Source: Phycisphaerales bacterium
GTDB taxonomy: Bacteria > Planctomycetota > Phycisphaerae > Phycisphaerales > UBA1924
Reading direction: 5' to 3'
Assembly: GCA_030149165.1 (NCBI GenBank)
Contig: JASBRY010000011.1
Span: forward strand, 1-64,000
DNA: 64,000 bases
Shown here: piece by piece, positions 63,027 through 64,000 of the stretch
Layout of the letters: each line of letters opens with the position of its first letter
How positions within the stretch are numbered: position 1 is the first letter of the stretch
Translations under genes and position numbers: made by a program
Notes under the pieces: model-generated
Databases searched by the model: none
What the model was told of the DNA's origin: nothing
The model's input: only the letters and a program-made list of their open reading frames with translations

Positions 63027-64000
63027 TTATGAGCCGGAACCGACACGCAGTCGTGACTCGATCGCGAGCACATCGCTGTGGAGTGATTCATCATCCTTGG
63101 ATTTGGAAGTGATCGTGCGTACGGCGTGCATGACTGTGGTGTGGTCGCGACCTCCGAAATGGGCGCCGACTTCTTCCAGGGAATGCCGCGTGTATTTGCG
63201 TGAGAGGTACATCCCGACCTGTCGAGGGAGCGCGATGGACTTGTGCCGGCGCTTGCCGAGGATCTCTGTGCGTTTGACGGAGTAGTACCCTGAAATCTCG
63301 GAGATGATCCGATCGATTGTGGGACCCGTGCCTTGGGCGCTGACAGCCGCGGCGAACTCGGCTCCGAGTGCATCGCGAGCCATGTCCAGGTCGATATCGC
63401 GTTTCTCGACATTCGCGTAGATCTGGAGCTTGGTGATCGCTCCTTCGAGCTCGCGGATGTTGGTGTCGATGTAGTGCGCGATCTCCGTCACGACGGGCTC
63501 AGGGAGCTTGATCCCGCGAGCATCCGCCTTGCGTTTGAGGATCTCGATCCGCGTCTCGAATCCCGGCTTCTCGACTTTCGCGACCAGTCCCCACATGAAT
63601 CGGGAGACCAATCGTTCTTCCAGATCCGGGATCTCTTCAGGAGGCGCATCGGACGAGAGGATGATCTGCTTGTTCGCTTGGTACAACGCGTTGAAGGTGT
63701 GGAAGAACTCTTCCTGCGTGCGATCGCGCTTCGCGAGGAAGTGGATGTCGTCGATGACGAGCAGGTCCACATCGCGGAAAGTGTGCCGGAACTCCGCCAT
63801 CTTCCCAGACTGCACGGCACTCATGAACTGGGTCATAAAGCCATCGCACGATACATAGTGCAGATTGATCCCAGGATTCTCTTGCGTGATGCGCAAGCAG
63901 ATCGCTTGGAGCAGGTGGGTCTTTCCGAGTCCGACCCCGCCGTGGATGAAGAGTGGGTTGTACGCGAATCCTGGATTCTCTGCGACGGCGACCGACGCGG
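63027..64000 (-). CDS. dnaA: Chromosomal replication initiator DnaA (5' end outside window)
   Basis: The frame continues past the right window edge, so the N-terminal domains I and II are missing. The visible 323 residues start in the AAA+ domain: Walker A HGGVGLGKTHL just inside the edge, Walker B DLLVIDDIHFL, arginine-finger/sensor region (PEEIPDLEERLVSRFMWGLVA), and the C-terminal domain IV with RDHTTVMHAVRTI, the DnaA-box-binding signature. A 'LGKRRHKSIALPRQVGMYLSRKYTRHSLEEVGAHFGG' stretch is standard domain IV. It is on the opposite strand from dnaN, about 24 kb from it. The last residues (RLRVGSGS) are unremarkable. Confidence 0.97.
   Translation of the reverse strand, partial: ASVAVAENPGFAYNPLFIHGGVGLGKTHLLQAICLRITQENPGINLHYVSCDGFMTQFMSAVQSGKMAEFRHTFRDVDLLVIDDIHFLAKRDRTQEEFFHTFNALYQANKQIILSSDAPPEEIPDLEERLVSRFMWGLVAKVEKPGFETRIEILKRKADARGIKLPEPVVTEIAHYIDTNIRELEGAITKLQIYANVEKRDIDLDMARDALGAEFAAAVSAQGTGPTIDRIISEISGYYSVKRTEILGKRRHKSIALPRQVGMYLSRKYTRHSLEEVGAHFGGRDHTTVMHAVRTITSKSKDDESLHSDVLAIESRLRVGSGS

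Overview
The window looks like a chromosomal segment of a planctomycete of the Phycisphaerae/Phycisphaerales type. This rests on several things seen together: secreted proteins ending in a VPAP motif, a short hydrophobic stretch and an RRRR tail (a PEP-CTERM-like sorting signal); three neighbouring secreted proteins with a double 'NFLDVSAFL' dockerin-like C-terminus ending in GCP; a Ser/Thr kinase fused to kinesin-light-chain-type TPRs; CPGCG...CPECG zinc ribbons on membrane proteins; and a full Gram-negative envelope set (BamA, Skp, LpxD, LpxC, LptB, TatC). GC content appears moderately high by eye, with AT-richer patches (TPR part of the first gene, about 18.5-21.5 kb, and the intergene next to dnaA). 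The DNA is mostly ordinary housekeeping chromosome. I saw no rRNA, tRNA, insertion sequence, prophage or CRISPR array.

Layout: 0-2.6 kb, the 3' part of a kinase-TPR gene. 2.6-7.0 kb, lptB and rpoN (a common neighbour pair in other bacteria), here separated by a secreted protein and an AraC regulator. 7.0-13.7 kb, recR, a GT-C glycosyltransferase, a large lipoprotein, holA and a soluble FHA-GAF histidine kinase, followed by a parS-like palindrome. 13.7-18.5 kb, a CHASE hybrid histidine kinase, sucD without sucC, and an unusual P-loop protein with a deoxyribosyltransferase-like tail. 18.5-25.2 kb, a membrane zinc-ribbon protein, three tandem VPAP/RRRR proteins, two tandem DUF4870 proteins, an ABC-2 permease and another VPAP/RRRR protein.

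25.3-37.3 kb holds clpC, lpdA, four secreted proteins (one FG-GAP, one beta-propeller-like, three of the four with dockerin-like tails) and a transketolase. 37.6-44.7 kb holds dnaN and the outer-membrane biogenesis cluster bamA-skp-lpxD-lpxC. 44.9-56.5 kb holds a lipoprotein, rplM-rpsI, a CPBP protease, two TVP38/TMEM64 proteins, an RNase Z-like hydrolase, pyrE, an unknown secreted protein, lysS and an Rrf2 regulator. 56.6-61 kb holds a MoxR ATPase, a PDZ coiled-coil protein and an ECF sigma/anti-sigma pair. 61-64 kb holds tatC, tadA, a 450-bp gene-free stretch with two phased DnaA boxes, and the start-truncated dnaA.

The genes form two functional themes. One is replication initiation and segregation: dnaA, dnaN, holA, a possible origin and a possible parS, although dnaA and dnaN lie about 24 kb apart. 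The other is the cell envelope: LPS synthesis and export, BAM, Tat, envelope stress control and a large set of surface or secreted proteins. The strongest leads for something new are the P-loop/deoxyribosyltransferase-like protein, the clustered sorted proteins whose sorting enzyme is not in the window, the recently copied dockerin-like modules, and the origin/parS candidates.
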